DNA of 33,241 nucleotides from an uncultured Coriobacteriaceae bacterium (lineage in GTDB: Bacteria; Actinomycetota; Coriobacteriia; Coriobacteriales; Atopobiaceae), in contig CADCPM010000008.1 in assembly GCA_902803315.1 (NCBI GenBank), forward strand, positions 1-33,241, in the 5' to 3' direction. Below are positions 14,359-24,698 of this stretch, one piece after another. The stretch's first letter is position 1; every line of letters begins with the position of its first letter. A model generated the notes under the pieces. It ran no database searches. It was given only the letters and a program-made list of their open reading frames with translations, and was not told the DNA's origin. Both the position numbers and the translations under genes were made by a program.

Positions 14359-14470
14359 GCCCACATCCCGCGCGCCTGCGCCCGGCCAGCATGCGGCTCC
14401 GCGCTCGCTTCGCTCGCTCACTTCGTGAGTCGCCGCCTGCGGGCCCGGCACAGGCGCGCGGGATGTGGGC
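14359..14470 (-). repeat. Family 1 foldback repeat, copy D (inverted orientation)
   Basis: The outer 20-base arms (14359-14378 with 14451-14470) are perfectly complementary, and pairing continues inward with three mismatches. On the minus strand the core reads GCGGCGACTCACGAAGTGAG. The outer arm GCCCACATCCCGCGCGCCTG is unique. It follows the GntR stop and precedes the NifX-like gene. Confidence 0.85.
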
Positions 14471-14528
14471 GACGTGTTAGGCTAGAATACCTTCTTACGA
14501 TATACATTCATAGCGAGAGGAACGTGTT

Positions 14529-14894
14529 ATGCGTGTAGTGGTACCGTGCGAAACGGACGAGACCCTGGACAGCTTGCGAAGCGGACACTTTGGCCATGCC
14601 CCTTGGCTCACGGTGGTCGATCTGGACGAGGACATGAAGCCCTTGTCGGTGACGGCGGTAAAGAACGCCGACCACGATATGGCGGGATGCGGCGGTGTGA
14701 TCGAGCATGTAATGGGACTTGGTGCCGATGCCATCATAACTGCGGGAATGGGATACCCGCCTTTCATGCGCTTTACTCAGGCGGGAGTAAAGGTGTACGT
14801 GGATCGCGAGACGCCTGGCGTGGCGGACGTGCTGGTTAAGTTTGTCGCTGGTGACATCGCACCTATGGGGGAAGACGACACCTGCAAGCATTAG
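14529..14894 (+). CDS. NifX/NifB C-terminal-type (dinitrogenase cofactor biosynthesis family) protein
   Basis: A 121-residue single-domain protein of the family that includes NifX, NafY and the C-terminal part of NifB. Visible features are the initial strand MRVVVPCE, the SGHFGHAPWLTVVDL segment (18-32) where these proteins place a conserved phenylalanine-glycine histidine turn, NADHDMAGCGGVIEHVMGLG (46-65) and ADAIITAGMGYPP. In organisms without nitrogenase such stand-alone proteins are thought to handle iron-sulfur or molybdenum clusters; none of the nitrogenase genes are here. The ATG follows GAGAGGAA. The C-terminus DDTCKH could bind metal. It probably forms a unit with the LUD gene 66 bases downstream. 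Confidence 0.8.
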   Translation: MRVVVPCETDETLDSLRSGHFGHAPWLTVVDLDEDMKPLSVTAVKNADHDMAGCGGVIEHVMGLGADAIITAGMGYPPFMRFTQAGVKVYVDRETPGVADVLVKFVAGDIAPMGEDDTCKH

Positions 14895-14960
14895 CGGCGC
14901 GGCGATGAGCCGTTACGTGGTTTTGTGCAGAGAGATTTCAAACAATGGAGGGGAGAGGCG

Positions 14961-15590
14961 ATGAACGAGTTCGAATTCAAGCGCAACGAGCTTTTGGCGG
15001 CCAAGGTGATAAAGGGCTTGGCTTCGCGCAATATGACGGGTTACTATGCGCCCAGCAAGGAGGAGGCGCTGCGGATGGCGCTCGAGCTCATTCCTTTGGG
15101 CAGCAGCGTGACTATGGGTGGCGGCGAGAGCGTGCATGCCATTGGGTTGCCCGATGCGCTCAAGCAGGGCGACTACAACTTCATCGATCGCGACGACTAC
15201 GAAGACAAGCGAGCGGCTATGCTGGCGGCCTATGATGCGGACGTGTTCTTGTCGAGCGCAAACGCGATGACGGAGGATGGCGTTCTCATCAACATCGACG
15301 GCAACGCCAATCGCGTATCGGCCATTGCTCAGGGTCCGAAGAAGGTCGTCTTCGTGGTTGGTATGAACAAGGTCTGTGATGACGTGGACGGTGCCATGAA
15401 GCGTGCGCGCAACGTGGCTGCACCTATAAACGTGCAGCGCTTTGGCCTCAATACGCCTTGCGCAAAGACCGGCTCCTGTGCCGACTGCAAGTCGGCCGAC
15501 ACGATTTGCTGCCAGTTCCTCATGACGCGCTACTCGCGCCACGAGGGGCGAATCCACGTGATCCTGGTAAACGACGCGCTGGGGTTCTAG
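14961..15590 (+). CDS. LUD domain protein (DUF162, LutC/YkgG-like)
   Basis: A 209-residue protein of the lactate-utilisation (LUD) family. It shows the family strands GYYAPSKEEALRMALELIP, SSVTMGGGESV (49-59), DADVFLSSANAMTEDGVLIN (92-111) with GNANRVSAIAQGPKKVVFVV. A C-terminal cysteine cluster (C167, C173, C176, C183, C184) could bind an iron-sulfur cluster; the short form with cysteines is common in anaerobes. LutC proteins work with LutA and LutB in lactate oxidation, but those are not nearby, so the real role is unknown. The start at ATG 14961 follows GGAGGGGAGA; the longer frame from 14925 has no site. Confidence 0.85.
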   Translation: MNEFEFKRNELLAAKVIKGLASRNMTGYYAPSKEEALRMALELIPLGSSVTMGGGESVHAIGLPDALKQGDYNFIDRDDYEDKRAAMLAAYDADVFLSSANAMTEDGVLINIDGNANRVSAIAQGPKKVVFVVGMNKVCDDVDGAMKRARNVAAPINVQRFGLNTPCAKTGSCADCKSADTICCQFLMTRYSRHEGRIHVILVNDALGF

Positions 15591-15622
15591 TCGCAGCGCC
15601 CTGTGCTGGACGGGGCGCGGAA

Positions 15623-15765
15623 CTGCCCGTTCCCAGGGCGCGGGCGTGCCCTCCCGGCGGCGTGGAAAGCGCCGTGCTCGGACAGCCCGCGCTGCGCGCG
15701 GGAACTCGCACGGCTTGCTTTCCAGCGCCGCCTCGCGTGCACGCCCGCGCTCTGGGAACGGGCAG
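15623..15765. repeat. 143-base nested foldback between convergent genes
   Basis: The outer arms 15623-15649 and 15739-15765 pair over 27 bases with a single G-U. Inward, GGCGGCG(T)GGAAAGC pairs with GCTTTCCAGCGCCGCC (one bulge), then GCCGTGC with GCACGGC, then CCCGCG with CGCGGG. The whole element folds as one long rod. It separates the LUD gene (plus) from the GH1 gene (minus) and probably stops transcription both ways. Its core is not related to families 1 or 2. Confidence 0.85.
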
Positions 15766-15773
15766 GCCTGCGC

Positions 15774-18208
<2,435 letters not shown>

Positions 18209-18308
18209 GCTTGGCTACCCCTTTCCAGCTGTCGTGACCATTGTATAACTTTTATGCTGGCGGATGGTAGGTGTGCGGGAGGGGACGGGTGCGCTTTTTG
18301 CCCGTGGT

Positions 18309-18423
18309 CTGTTCAGATCCCCCCACGCCTGCGCCGTCTCGCATGCGACTCCGCGCTCGCTTCTCTCGCTCGCTTCGTGAGTCGCCGCTTGCGGGCCGAA
18401 CGCGGGCGTGGGGGTCTGAACAG
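18309..18423 (-). repeat. Family 1 foldback repeat, copy E (inverted, diverged)
   Basis: CTGTTCAGATCCCCCCACGCC (left) pairs with GGCGTGGGGGTCTGAACAG (right) with a 2-base bulge. On the minus strand the core reads GACTCACGAAGCGAGCGAGAG, more diverged than other copies. It sits 100 bases upstream of cysK in a 469-base gap that holds no gene. Confidence 0.8.
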
Positions 18424-18474
18424 AGTAACGGCCCGCGGGCGCCGCTGCCGTGCGCACTTTCCGGGGGTCGGGGA

Positions 18475-18653
18475 GGGCCGTGTACACTTTCCACTCCACG
18501 AACGTCCCCACCGTGCGCACAAATGGCCGATTTGTGCGCACGGTGGGGAAGCCTGCGGGCCGAAAAGTGTACACGGCCCCTGGGCGGTGGCTCGGCGGCG
18601 CGCAGGAGTGCGCACGGTGGGGAAGCTTGCGGGCCGAAAAGTGGACCCGGCCC
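18475..18653. repeat. Nested inverted repeat plus 46-base direct repeat
   Basis: A perfect 19-base stem (18506-18524 with 18530-18548, loop GGCCG) is nested inside an outer 16-base stem (18475-18490 with 18564-18579). The segment 18534-18579, which includes the right arms, recurs as 18608-18653 with three differences. Shared words are GTGCGCACGGTGGGGAAGC and GCGGGCCGAAAAGTG. It lies between the GH4 stop and cysK on the minus strand and may end the GH4 transcript. Confidence 0.85.
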
Positions 18654-18677
18654 TTCGGTCGTGCGACGTCAGCGATC

Positions 18678-20081
18678 TTAGAAGCCCTTGTCGCAGAGCT
18701 CGCGCACCACGGGGTCCTTTATGGTCGTCCCCGCCGCCTCGAGCTCCGCGATCTTGTTGGCAAACTGCGGCAGATACTGCTTGTGGGCAAGCAGGAGCTC
18801 GTCGAGCACCTGTTTCGCCTCGGCGCCCCCGGGCGTTTGCGGGTTGAGCGCCACGGCCTCCAGCAGTGCGCCATAGCTGCCGGTAACGGCCGCCTCCTCC
18901 ACCAGGCGCTGCATGTTCCACATGAGCTGCAGGTAGCCGCGGGCCGAGGTAGGCATCGGGCCAAACGCGATGGGTTGGGCCCCCGTGCCTCCCACGAAGC
19001 TGCTCACTTGCACGACGGCACCGCTCGGCAGGTCGGGGATCGCGCCGTTGTTGGGCGTAGAGCACACGATGTGCTCGTTGGCGTTGTTGTGAATCGCGGC
19101 AATCGTCTCGGTGGCAACGTCGGAGTAGTAAGCGCCTCCGCGCTGCGACAAGAGCTCGGGCATGGTTGTGAGCTCGGGATCGAGGTAGAGCTCGAAGAGC
19201 TGGTCCTCTACGGCCTTGACTTGCTGCGCTCGCGATCCCTTTTGGGGGTCGGCATACTCCTTGAGCCCGTCGTTCAGCATGTCGGACTGCAGATAGTAGT
19301 AGCGATGGTACGCGCAGGGTATCATGCCCAGATGCTCGAGTTGCTCACGCGCGAACGGGATGTCGTGGATGTTTGCCGGCGTGCCATCGGATTTGCTGGG
19401 ATCGAGCATGGCATCGATGATCTGTCCTGTGACCTCGGACCCGGTGTTGGCGTCGAAGACGCGGTGCCAGTGGAAGTGGTCGATGCCGGCAAAGCGGAAC
19501 ACAAGATCGTCTGCGGTCTTGTCAATGAGCTTCGGCTCTTCCAGCATGGCGCCAATGGGCACGTTGCAGAGCCCTATGCAGCGATCCCAGCCACCGTAGC
19601 GAATCACGGACTCGGTTACCATGCCCGAGGGATTGGTAAAGTTGACGAGCCATGCGTTGGGGCAGAGCTCGACCATGTCCTTTACTATGTCCAGGATCAC
19701 GGGGATGGTACGCAGCGCCTTGAACATGCCGCCGGCGCCGTTGGTCTCTTGTCCCAGCATGCCATATGAGAAGGGAATGCGCTCGTCCTTTATGCGCGCC
19801 TCGAGCTGGCCCACGCGGAATTGCGTCGTTACGAAGTCGGCGTCGCGCAGTGCCTCGCGACGATCGAGCGTGAGGTGCACCTTCACATCGTGGCCGGATG
19901 CGTCCCACATTCGCTGCGCAAGGGCGCCCACGATTTCGAGCTTCCTCTGGCCGCGCTCCACGTCCACCAGCCATATCTCGCGCACTGGCAGGCGGTCGTA
20001 GCGCTTGATGAAGCCATTCATGAGCTCGGGCGTATAGCTTGAGCCTCCGCCGATGGTGCAGATCTTAATTCCCTTTTCCAT
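18678..20081 (-). CDS. 6-phospho-beta-glucosidase, GH4 (LicH/CelF-like)
   Basis: An NAD+- and Mn2+-dependent glycosidase that opens 6-phospho-beta-glucosides by oxidation-elimination at C3, unrelated to GH1. The 467 residues begin with the dinucleotide motif KICTIGGGSSYTPEL (6-20), then WLVDVERGQRKLEIV, NFTNPSG (147-153), metal-binding C172 in GLCNVPIG and H202 in GIDHFHWH. The sugar specificity (cellobiose, chitobiose or lichenan fragments) cannot be fixed. The ATG follows CAGGAGA. In the upstream region TATGACA occurs twice 16 bases apart (20105 and 20121), which might be an operator. With the GH1 enzyme it implies PTS uptake of beta-glucosides encoded elsewhere. Confidence 0.93.
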   Translation of the reverse strand: MEKGIKICTIGGGSSYTPELMNGFIKRYDRLPVREIWLVDVERGQRKLEIVGALAQRMWDASGHDVKVHLTLDRREALRDADFVTTQFRVGQLEARIKDERIPFSYGMLGQETNGAGGMFKALRTIPVILDIVKDMVELCPNAWLVNFTNPSGMVTESVIRYGGWDRCIGLCNVPIGAMLEEPKLIDKTADDLVFRFAGIDHFHWHRVFDANTGSEVTGQIIDAMLDPSKSDGTPANIHDIPFAREQLEHLGMIPCAYHRYYYLQSDMLNDGLKEYADPQKGSRAQQVKAVEDQLFELYLDPELTTMPELLSQRGGAYYSDVATETIAAIHNNANEHIVCSTPNNGAIPDLPSGAVVQVSSFVGGTGAQPIAFGPMPTSARGYLQLMWNMQRLVEEAAVTGSYGALLEAVALNPQTPGGAEAKQVLDELLLAHKQYLPQFANKIAELEAAGTTIKDPVVRELCDKGF

Positions 20082-20144
20082 GGTGTCTCCTGCGACTAGG
20101 TAACTATGACAGTGTTAGTGTATGACATGTAAGCATGCTCTCGT

Positions 20145-20176
20145 TGTGTCATTCGGGGACTGTTCCCGAACGACAC
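20145..20176 (+). repeat. Family 2 hairpin, single-core form
   Basis: TGTGTCATTCGGGGA pairs with TCCCGAACGACACA (one G-U) with centre GGGGACTGTTCCC. It lies in the divergent region between the GH4 gene and the AmmeMemoRadiSam fusion gene. Confidence 0.7.
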
Positions 20177-20232
20177 AGGGGATGTGGATGTGCGCAGGGC
20201 TTACAATGTGTGGTGGGAGAGGGGAGAAGAGC

Positions 20233-21633
20233 ATGGCCATAGTGGGAGCATTCGTTATGCCGCACCCGCCGCTCATCATTCCGGCGGTGGGCAGAGGCAA
20301 AGAGAAGGGCATTCAGGCAACGATTGACGCCTGCGAGGAGGTGGGGCGACGAATCGCTGCGCTGGCGCCCCAAACGGTGATCGTCTCGTCGCCGCACGCC
20401 ACTTCTTACGGAGACTACTTCCATATATCTCCGGGTCGCGGGGCTCGAGGCAGCTTTGCGCAGTACGGCGCTCCGCAGGCGGCGTACCGTGCGACCTATG
20501 ACGTCGAGCTTGTAAATGCCGTGTGCGCGCTTTGCAACGAGCGTGGCATTGAGGCGGGCACCGACTACGAGCGTGATGCGCGCCTGGACCACGGTACCAT
20601 GATTGCGCTTCACTTTATCCAGCAGTACTACCCAGACTTTGAGGTCGTGCGTCTGGGGCTTTCGGGCTTCTCGACGGCTGAGCACTACAAGCTGGGCCTT
20701 GCGATTCGCGATGCGGCCCAGAAGCTGGGGCGTCGCGTGGTGTGGCTCGCTTCGGGCGATCTGTCGCACAAGCTTTTGGAAGAGGGGCCGTATGGCTATG
20801 TGCCGGAAGGTCCGCAGTTCGACGAGCGCATTGCAGGCGACTTTTCGCGTGGCGACCTGGTTGACATCCTAGCCATGGACCCCTCTCTTTCGGAACGCGC
20901 AGCCGAGTGCGGACTCAGAAGCTTCCAGCTTATGGTGGGTGCGCTCCATTGCACGGCCGTTCGCTCCGAGTTGCTTTCGTACGAGGGGCCGTTTGGTGTG
21001 GGATATGGCGTGGCAGCGTTTGAGCCGACGGGCGAGGAGGGGGCAGACAAGACCTGCGATCGTCTGAGCGTCTACCTCCGCTTGCGCAGCGACGATTTGT
21101 CGGCGCGCAAGGAGGCTGAGGACCCGTACGTCCGTCTTGCGCGCGCCTCGCTGGAGACGTACGTGCGCGAACACAGGACAATGGGTTTGCCCCCTGACCT
21201 TCCTACCGAGCTCACGGATGTTCGGGCAGGGTGCTTCGTCTCGCTCAAGGTGGATGGCCGGTTGCGCGGCTGCATTGGGACCATTGCCCCAACGCGAGCG
21301 TCGCTGGCTGCCGAGATCTGCGCCAACGCGATTTCGGCGGGTACGCGTGATCCGCGCTTTAGGCCGGTGCGTGCCGAAGAGCTCGACGATTTGGTATACG
21401 ACGTGGATGTGCTTACCGAACCCCAGAAGATCGAGTCGGCAGAGCAGCTCGATCCCGCGCGATACGGCGTTATCGTAAGCACGCGCGATGGGAGGCGGGG
21501 CCTGTTGTTGCCCGACCTCGATGGCGTGGATTCGGTTGAGGAGCAGCTGCGCATCGCGGCCCAAAAGGGCCACATCGACTTGGACTTTGACGACTACGAG
21601 CTGGAGCGCTTTGAGGTCGTGCGGCACCTGTGA
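20233..21633 (+). CDS. AmmeMemoRadiSam protein: LigB-type dioxygenase-like domain fused to AMMECR1 domain
   Basis: A 466-residue two-domain protein. Residues 1-265 resemble class III extradiol dioxygenase / MEMO-type folds, with metal-ligand candidates H11 (MPHPPLIIP), H55 (SSPHATSYG), H120 (RLDHGTM) and H179 (SGDLSHK). Residues about 295-466 are an AMMECR1 domain with the hallmark LRGCIGT (344-350) and an internal DPRFRPVRAEELDDLVYDVDVL. These two domains and a radical SAM enzyme define the AmmeMemoRadiSam set, whose biochemical role is unsettled. The ATG at 20233 follows GGAGAGGGGAG; an upstream ATG at 20122 would read through the family 2 hairpin. The radical SAM partner is 1.26 kb downstream on the same strand. 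Confidence 0.92.
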   Translation: MAIVGAFVMPHPPLIIPAVGRGKEKGIQATIDACEEVGRRIAALAPQTVIVSSPHATSYGDYFHISPGRGARGSFAQYGAPQAAYRATYDVELVNAVCALCNERGIEAGTDYERDARLDHGTMIALHFIQQYYPDFEVVRLGLSGFSTAEHYKLGLAIRDAAQKLGRRVVWLASGDLSHKLLEEGPYGYVPEGPQFDERIAGDFSRGDLVDILAMDPSLSERAAECGLRSFQLMVGALHCTAVRSELLSYEGPFGVGYGVAAFEPTGEEGADKTCDRLSVYLRLRSDDLSARKEAEDPYVRLARASLETYVREHRTMGLPPDLPTELTDVRAGCFVSLKVDGRLRGCIGTIAPTRASLAAEICANAISAGTRDPRFRPVRAEELDDLVYDVDVLTEPQKIESAEQLDPARYGVIVSTRDGRRGLLLPDLDGVDSVEEQLRIAAQKGHIDLDFDDYELERFEVVRHL

Positions 21634-22254
21634 TTGGCAAAGGCGGGCAAAAGGGGACCGTCTTTTGCTTTTACCTCAGGTTGGTGGATTAGCTCGGTTC
21701 AGAGTTCGAAGAAGGGAGTCTTCATACGCGGAGTGGCTGCACGATCGGCGATTTACGAGGTGCGTGCACCCGAACTCGAGAGTCTCCTCCTTGGAGCCAA
21801 AGTGGGGTTTGTAATCCAGTCCACCCAGATGCGGGGGCTTGCGCCTCAGGCATTTGCAGAGAGGCCCAGAGTCGGCATGGCTCGTTCGGGGAGCGCTCTG
21901 CTGGGGCGCTCGCCGCGGCGTGTACGCGCATATGGTCCCCAAAATCCGCCCCCTTAATACATAAACATTTATTTCTATTTAATGTATTTCCTGGTGTTTT
22001 AGCTGAGAGCATACGCGTAAGGGGACGTTTTTTTGGGTGGCGTTTCGCCCATATGGGCGTTCCGGCCCCCACGAAGCCCGAGGTCAGGGGTGCCGTCTTC
22101 CGGCGCCGTATCCGCCGCGTGCGAAAAGCCGCCTCGTTTTCATGGCCGCCTAGCTGGGGCTTTGCGGGTGCTGTTTTGCCACCGGCGGAACACCGCACCC
22201 CTCCCGGCGGCCCGCCCCCGCGGAAGGCCCCGCGAAAACGGCCCGCCTAGCTGG

Positions 22255-22289
22255 GCAAACCCCTCAGAGCCGTTCTGAGGCCCGTTTGC
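22255..22289 (+). repeat. Two-part hairpin in the GC-rich block
   Basis: GCAAAC (22255-22260) pairs with GTTTGC (22284-22289), and inside it CCTCAGA (22262-22268) pairs with TCTGAGG (22274-22280) over a GCCGT loop. Function unknown. Confidence 0.6.
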
Positions 22290-22842
22290 CGCCCATAAGG
22301 TCTTCCAGGCCGTCGGCACGGCAAAGTGGGCGTTCTGCGCCCTCCTGGGGACCGCAACGAAATCAGCCTTGTAGGTCCGGCAAAGGGTGCGGCCCCGTCG
22401 CGCAGCTCCGGCCCCGCGGAGGTCGTCCCCGACGACGCCGATCGGGCCCATCCCTCGCGTCTTGTGGCACTGGCGGATTGTTCCGAAGGCAGCCGCGCGT
22501 TATGCATGTGCCCTTGAGTGCCTTCGCGTTGCGGGAGGACCTCGCACGCCGTCTATTATTCTCGGAACGATTCGCTAGCCACCAGATTCTCTGGTGCGAG
22601 CTGTGTCAGGCATCCCGTGCAAAAGCCCACGATTTCGTAGGGCGCTTGGTCGTACGGAAGTCCATCGTGATGCGCGAGGTTCTGCATCCCGCCATCATGC
22701 AGCAGCTAGTTGACCACAGCCCACGAAGACCACGATGGTCATACACACGCATGCTAATATGGACTCGAAGCGCGTCGTTATGCGGAGCACGCAGGATGCG
22801 TTCATGAGCAAAGGCGGAACGGGGAGAAACGGATTTGGAAAG

Positions 22843-22872
22843 TGGGCGAAAGGGGACCGTTGCCTTTTGCCC
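22843..22872 (+). repeat. Family 2 hairpin, eroded
   Basis: GGGCGAAAGG pairs with CCTTTTGCCC with one mismatch, around GGGGACCGTTG. The right-hand CCCC of the core is missing, as in the copy at 21650. It ends about 20 bases before the radical SAM start codon. Confidence 0.55.
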
Positions 22873-22892
22873 GCTGTTGAGGGGAGGCAGCC

Positions 22893-23741
22893 TTGGGTTC
22901 GGAAGCGACGCGCTGTGGCGTGTGTCCGCGCGGGTGTGCGTTGGCGCCAGGTGCGCAGGGGGCGTGCCGTGCGCGCGCGAATGTGGATGGCGCGATAAGA
23001 CCCACTGGCTATGGTCGAATCACCTCGCTTGCCATCGATCCCGTGGAGAAGAAGCCGCTAGCGCGATGGCGCTCAGGCAGCACGGTCCTCTCGCTGGGAG
23101 GCTATGGTTGCAACCTGCGCTGCTCATGGTGCCAGAACGCGAGCATCTCGCAGGTGGGGGAGCGTGACGTCGCGTGGCGCGCGGTGAGCCCGAGCATGCT
23201 GGCCAGCCTTGCCGAGGAAGCCCACGCACGCGACAGCCGTATGGCGGGGGTTGCCTACACCTACAACGAGCCGTTGGTATGCTGGGAATATGTGCGCGAT
23301 GCGGGTGGGCTCGTCCACGACGCCGGTCTTTCCAACGTGCTGGTGAGCGCTGGGTGCGTGAGCGAGCGCGTCGTTGAGGAGGTTGCCCCGCTTATTGACG
23401 CGGCGAACATCGACCTCAAGGCCTTTAGCGAGAGGACCTACCGTACGCTTGGCGGCGATTTGCGCTGCGTGCAGCGTACGATTGAGCTGCTTGCGGCGAC
23501 ACCTACCTGCCATCTGGAAGTGACGACACTTATAGTTCCCGGCGTCAACGATTCGGAAGCCGAGATAAACCAGCTGGCAGCATGGCTGGCATGCGTTGAC
23601 CCAGCCATCGTGTTGCACGTGACGCGGTTCCACCCTGCATGGCGCAAACGTGACGTGGGACCGACGCCCGTAAGTCTCGTCTACGAACTCGCCGACGTAG
23701 CGCGAGGTCACCTCACTCATGTGTATACTGGCAACTGCTGA
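22893..23741 (+). CDS. AmmeMemoRadiSam system radical SAM enzyme
   Basis: A 282-residue radical SAM protein. It begins with the family's cysteine-rich N-terminus CGVCPRGCALAPGAQGAC (C8, C11, C15, C25), then the 4Fe-4S/SAM motif CNLRCSWC (C73, C77, C80), YTYNEPLVCWEYV, NIDLKAF and LIVPGVND, typical of the pyruvate-formate-lyase-activase-like branch. The start is taken as TTG at 22893 because GAGGGGAGG lies 5 bases before it and it gives the usual short lead to the first cysteine. It should act with the LigB-AMMECR1 fusion protein upstream; the modified substrate is unknown. Confidence 0.93.
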   Translation: MGSEATRCGVCPRGCALAPGAQGACRARANVDGAIRPTGYGRITSLAIDPVEKKPLARWRSGSTVLSLGGYGCNLRCSWCQNASISQVGERDVAWRAVSPSMLASLAEEAHARDSRMAGVAYTYNEPLVCWEYVRDAGGLVHDAGLSNVLVSAGCVSERVVEEVAPLIDAANIDLKAFSERTYRTLGGDLRCVQRTIELLAATPTCHLEVTTLIVPGVNDSEAEINQLAAWLACVDPAIVLHVTRFHPAWRKRDVGPTPVSLVYELADVARGHLTHVYTGNC

Positions 23742-23778
23742 TCTTCCGTGCGAGCTTGGATATATAAATAGTAAACAA

Positions 23779-23807
23779 TTAAAAGCCTACTGTTTTTGTC
23801 TTATGAT
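23779..23807 (+). promoter_or_regulatory. Probable promoter of the truncated aldo/keto reductase gene
   Basis: TTAAAA (23779-23784), a 17-base spacer and TATGAT (23802-23807) in an AT-rich stretch. The -10 matches five of six consensus bases and the -35 four of six. Confidence 0.5.
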
Positions 23808-23853
23808 GGCATACTAATACCATCAAGGGAGGCGAGCGCAAGGGGGGAGGGCC

Positions 23854-24561
23854 ATGGGCTACCTGGGAGAGGGAACCTGCAAGCTGGGATTCGGCCTCAT
23901 GAGGCTGCCGCGGTTGGAGGACGAGACCATAGACGACGCGGAGTTCATACAGCTGCAAACTAACTACGCAGATTGGGAGGACGGGTCGGTGCAGTCTCGC
24001 AAAGTTCACGAGGTCGCCCGAGCCTACGACAAACCCGTGGTCATAATGGAGCCAGTAAAGGGTGGCACGCTGGCTAACCCGCCCGAGCCCGTGGCGCAAG
24101 TCCTGCGAGCTGCCAATCCAGATCGTACGCCGGTTGAGTGGGCGTTGCGTTTTGCCATGAACACCGAAGGGCTCATTGCCTGCCTGAGCGGTATGTCGAG
24201 CCTGGAGCAGATGCGCCAGAACCTCCAGACGCTCAAGGACCTCTCGCCGCTCTCGCAATCCGAGCTCGAAGCCTTGGCAAGCGAGCGATCCAAGCTGGCT
24301 GAGCTTATTGCTGTGCCGTGCACGGCTTGCCACTACTGCATGGAGGACTGCCCGGTGAGCATGCCCATTTCGTCCATTATGGAGAGTCTCAATCGCGCGT
24401 CACTCTATAGCATCGAGAAGGGCAAAAGGAACTATGGCTTTGCCACGCGGGACGGCGTGAAGGCTTCCGATTGCATACAGTGCGGTCAGTGCGAGGCGGC
24501 TTGTCCGCAGCATATAAACATCGTTGAGCAACTCCAGGACGCTGCTCAAAAGTTCGAGTAA
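23854..24561 (+). CDS. Aldo/keto reductase-ferredoxin protein with large internal deletion
   Basis: An intact frame of 235 residues that matches only the two ends of the roughly 380-residue 4Fe-4S aldo/keto reductase family. Residues 1-28 (KLGFGLMRLPRLEDETIDD) are the barrel start; residue 30 onward (EFIQLQTNYADWEDGSVQSR) corresponds to the second half. About 140 residues between them, including the catalytic Asp-Tyr-Lys-His tetrad, are absent. The C-terminal ferredoxin-like part is complete: CTACHYCMEDCP (C156, C159, C162, C166) and CIQCGQCEAACP (C207, C210, C213, C217). The ATG follows GGGGGAGGG. It may be a decaying gene or a cluster-carrying remnant; it cannot be a normal reductase. Confidence 0.85.
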   Translation: MGYLGEGTCKLGFGLMRLPRLEDETIDDAEFIQLQTNYADWEDGSVQSRKVHEVARAYDKPVVIMEPVKGGTLANPPEPVAQVLRAANPDRTPVEWALRFAMNTEGLIACLSGMSSLEQMRQNLQTLKDLSPLSQSELEALASERSKLAELIAVPCTACHYCMEDCPVSMPISSIMESLNRASLYSIEKGKRNYGFATRDGVKASDCIQCGQCEAACPQHINIVEQLQDAAQKFE

Positions 24562-24698
24562 GGACGAAACCGCAAGGCGCGCAGCCTGGGACGTTTTGGT
24601 TGCCCGAAACGCTCAGGCAACGTGCGTGTTATGGTCTCGCAAGGCTCAGAGGGTATAACCGTGACATTATGGCAAAGCCAACTTACGGGAGGCGAGCG

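Larger units (their letters stand above)
21634..22892. other. 1.26-kb gap without a convincing gene
   Basis: No frame here has a good ribosome site together with recognisable domains. Contents: an eroded family 2 core at 21650-21669 (GGGGACCGT flanked by CAAAA/TTTTG), an AT-rich island near 21955-22005, a very GC-rich block 22023-22500 with hairpins, and a second eroded family 2 core at 22843. The minus frame 22140-22451 and the plus frame 22286-22807 are open, but they read as low-complexity Arg/Gly/Pro-rich or unrecognised sequence. It looks like accumulated repeat or decayed material inserted between the two AmmeMemoRadiSam genes. Confidence 0.5.

Noticed and set aside
18450..19769. 439-residue open frame antisense to the GH4 gene
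   Set aside because: It begins in intergenic repeats and runs opposite GH4; composition is Arg/Gly/Val-rich without domains.
21634..21957. 107-residue frame directly after the AmmeMemoRadiSam fusion gene
   Set aside because: It begins by reading through a family 2 repeat core, has no ribosome site or domain, and its end is Arg/Pro-rich.
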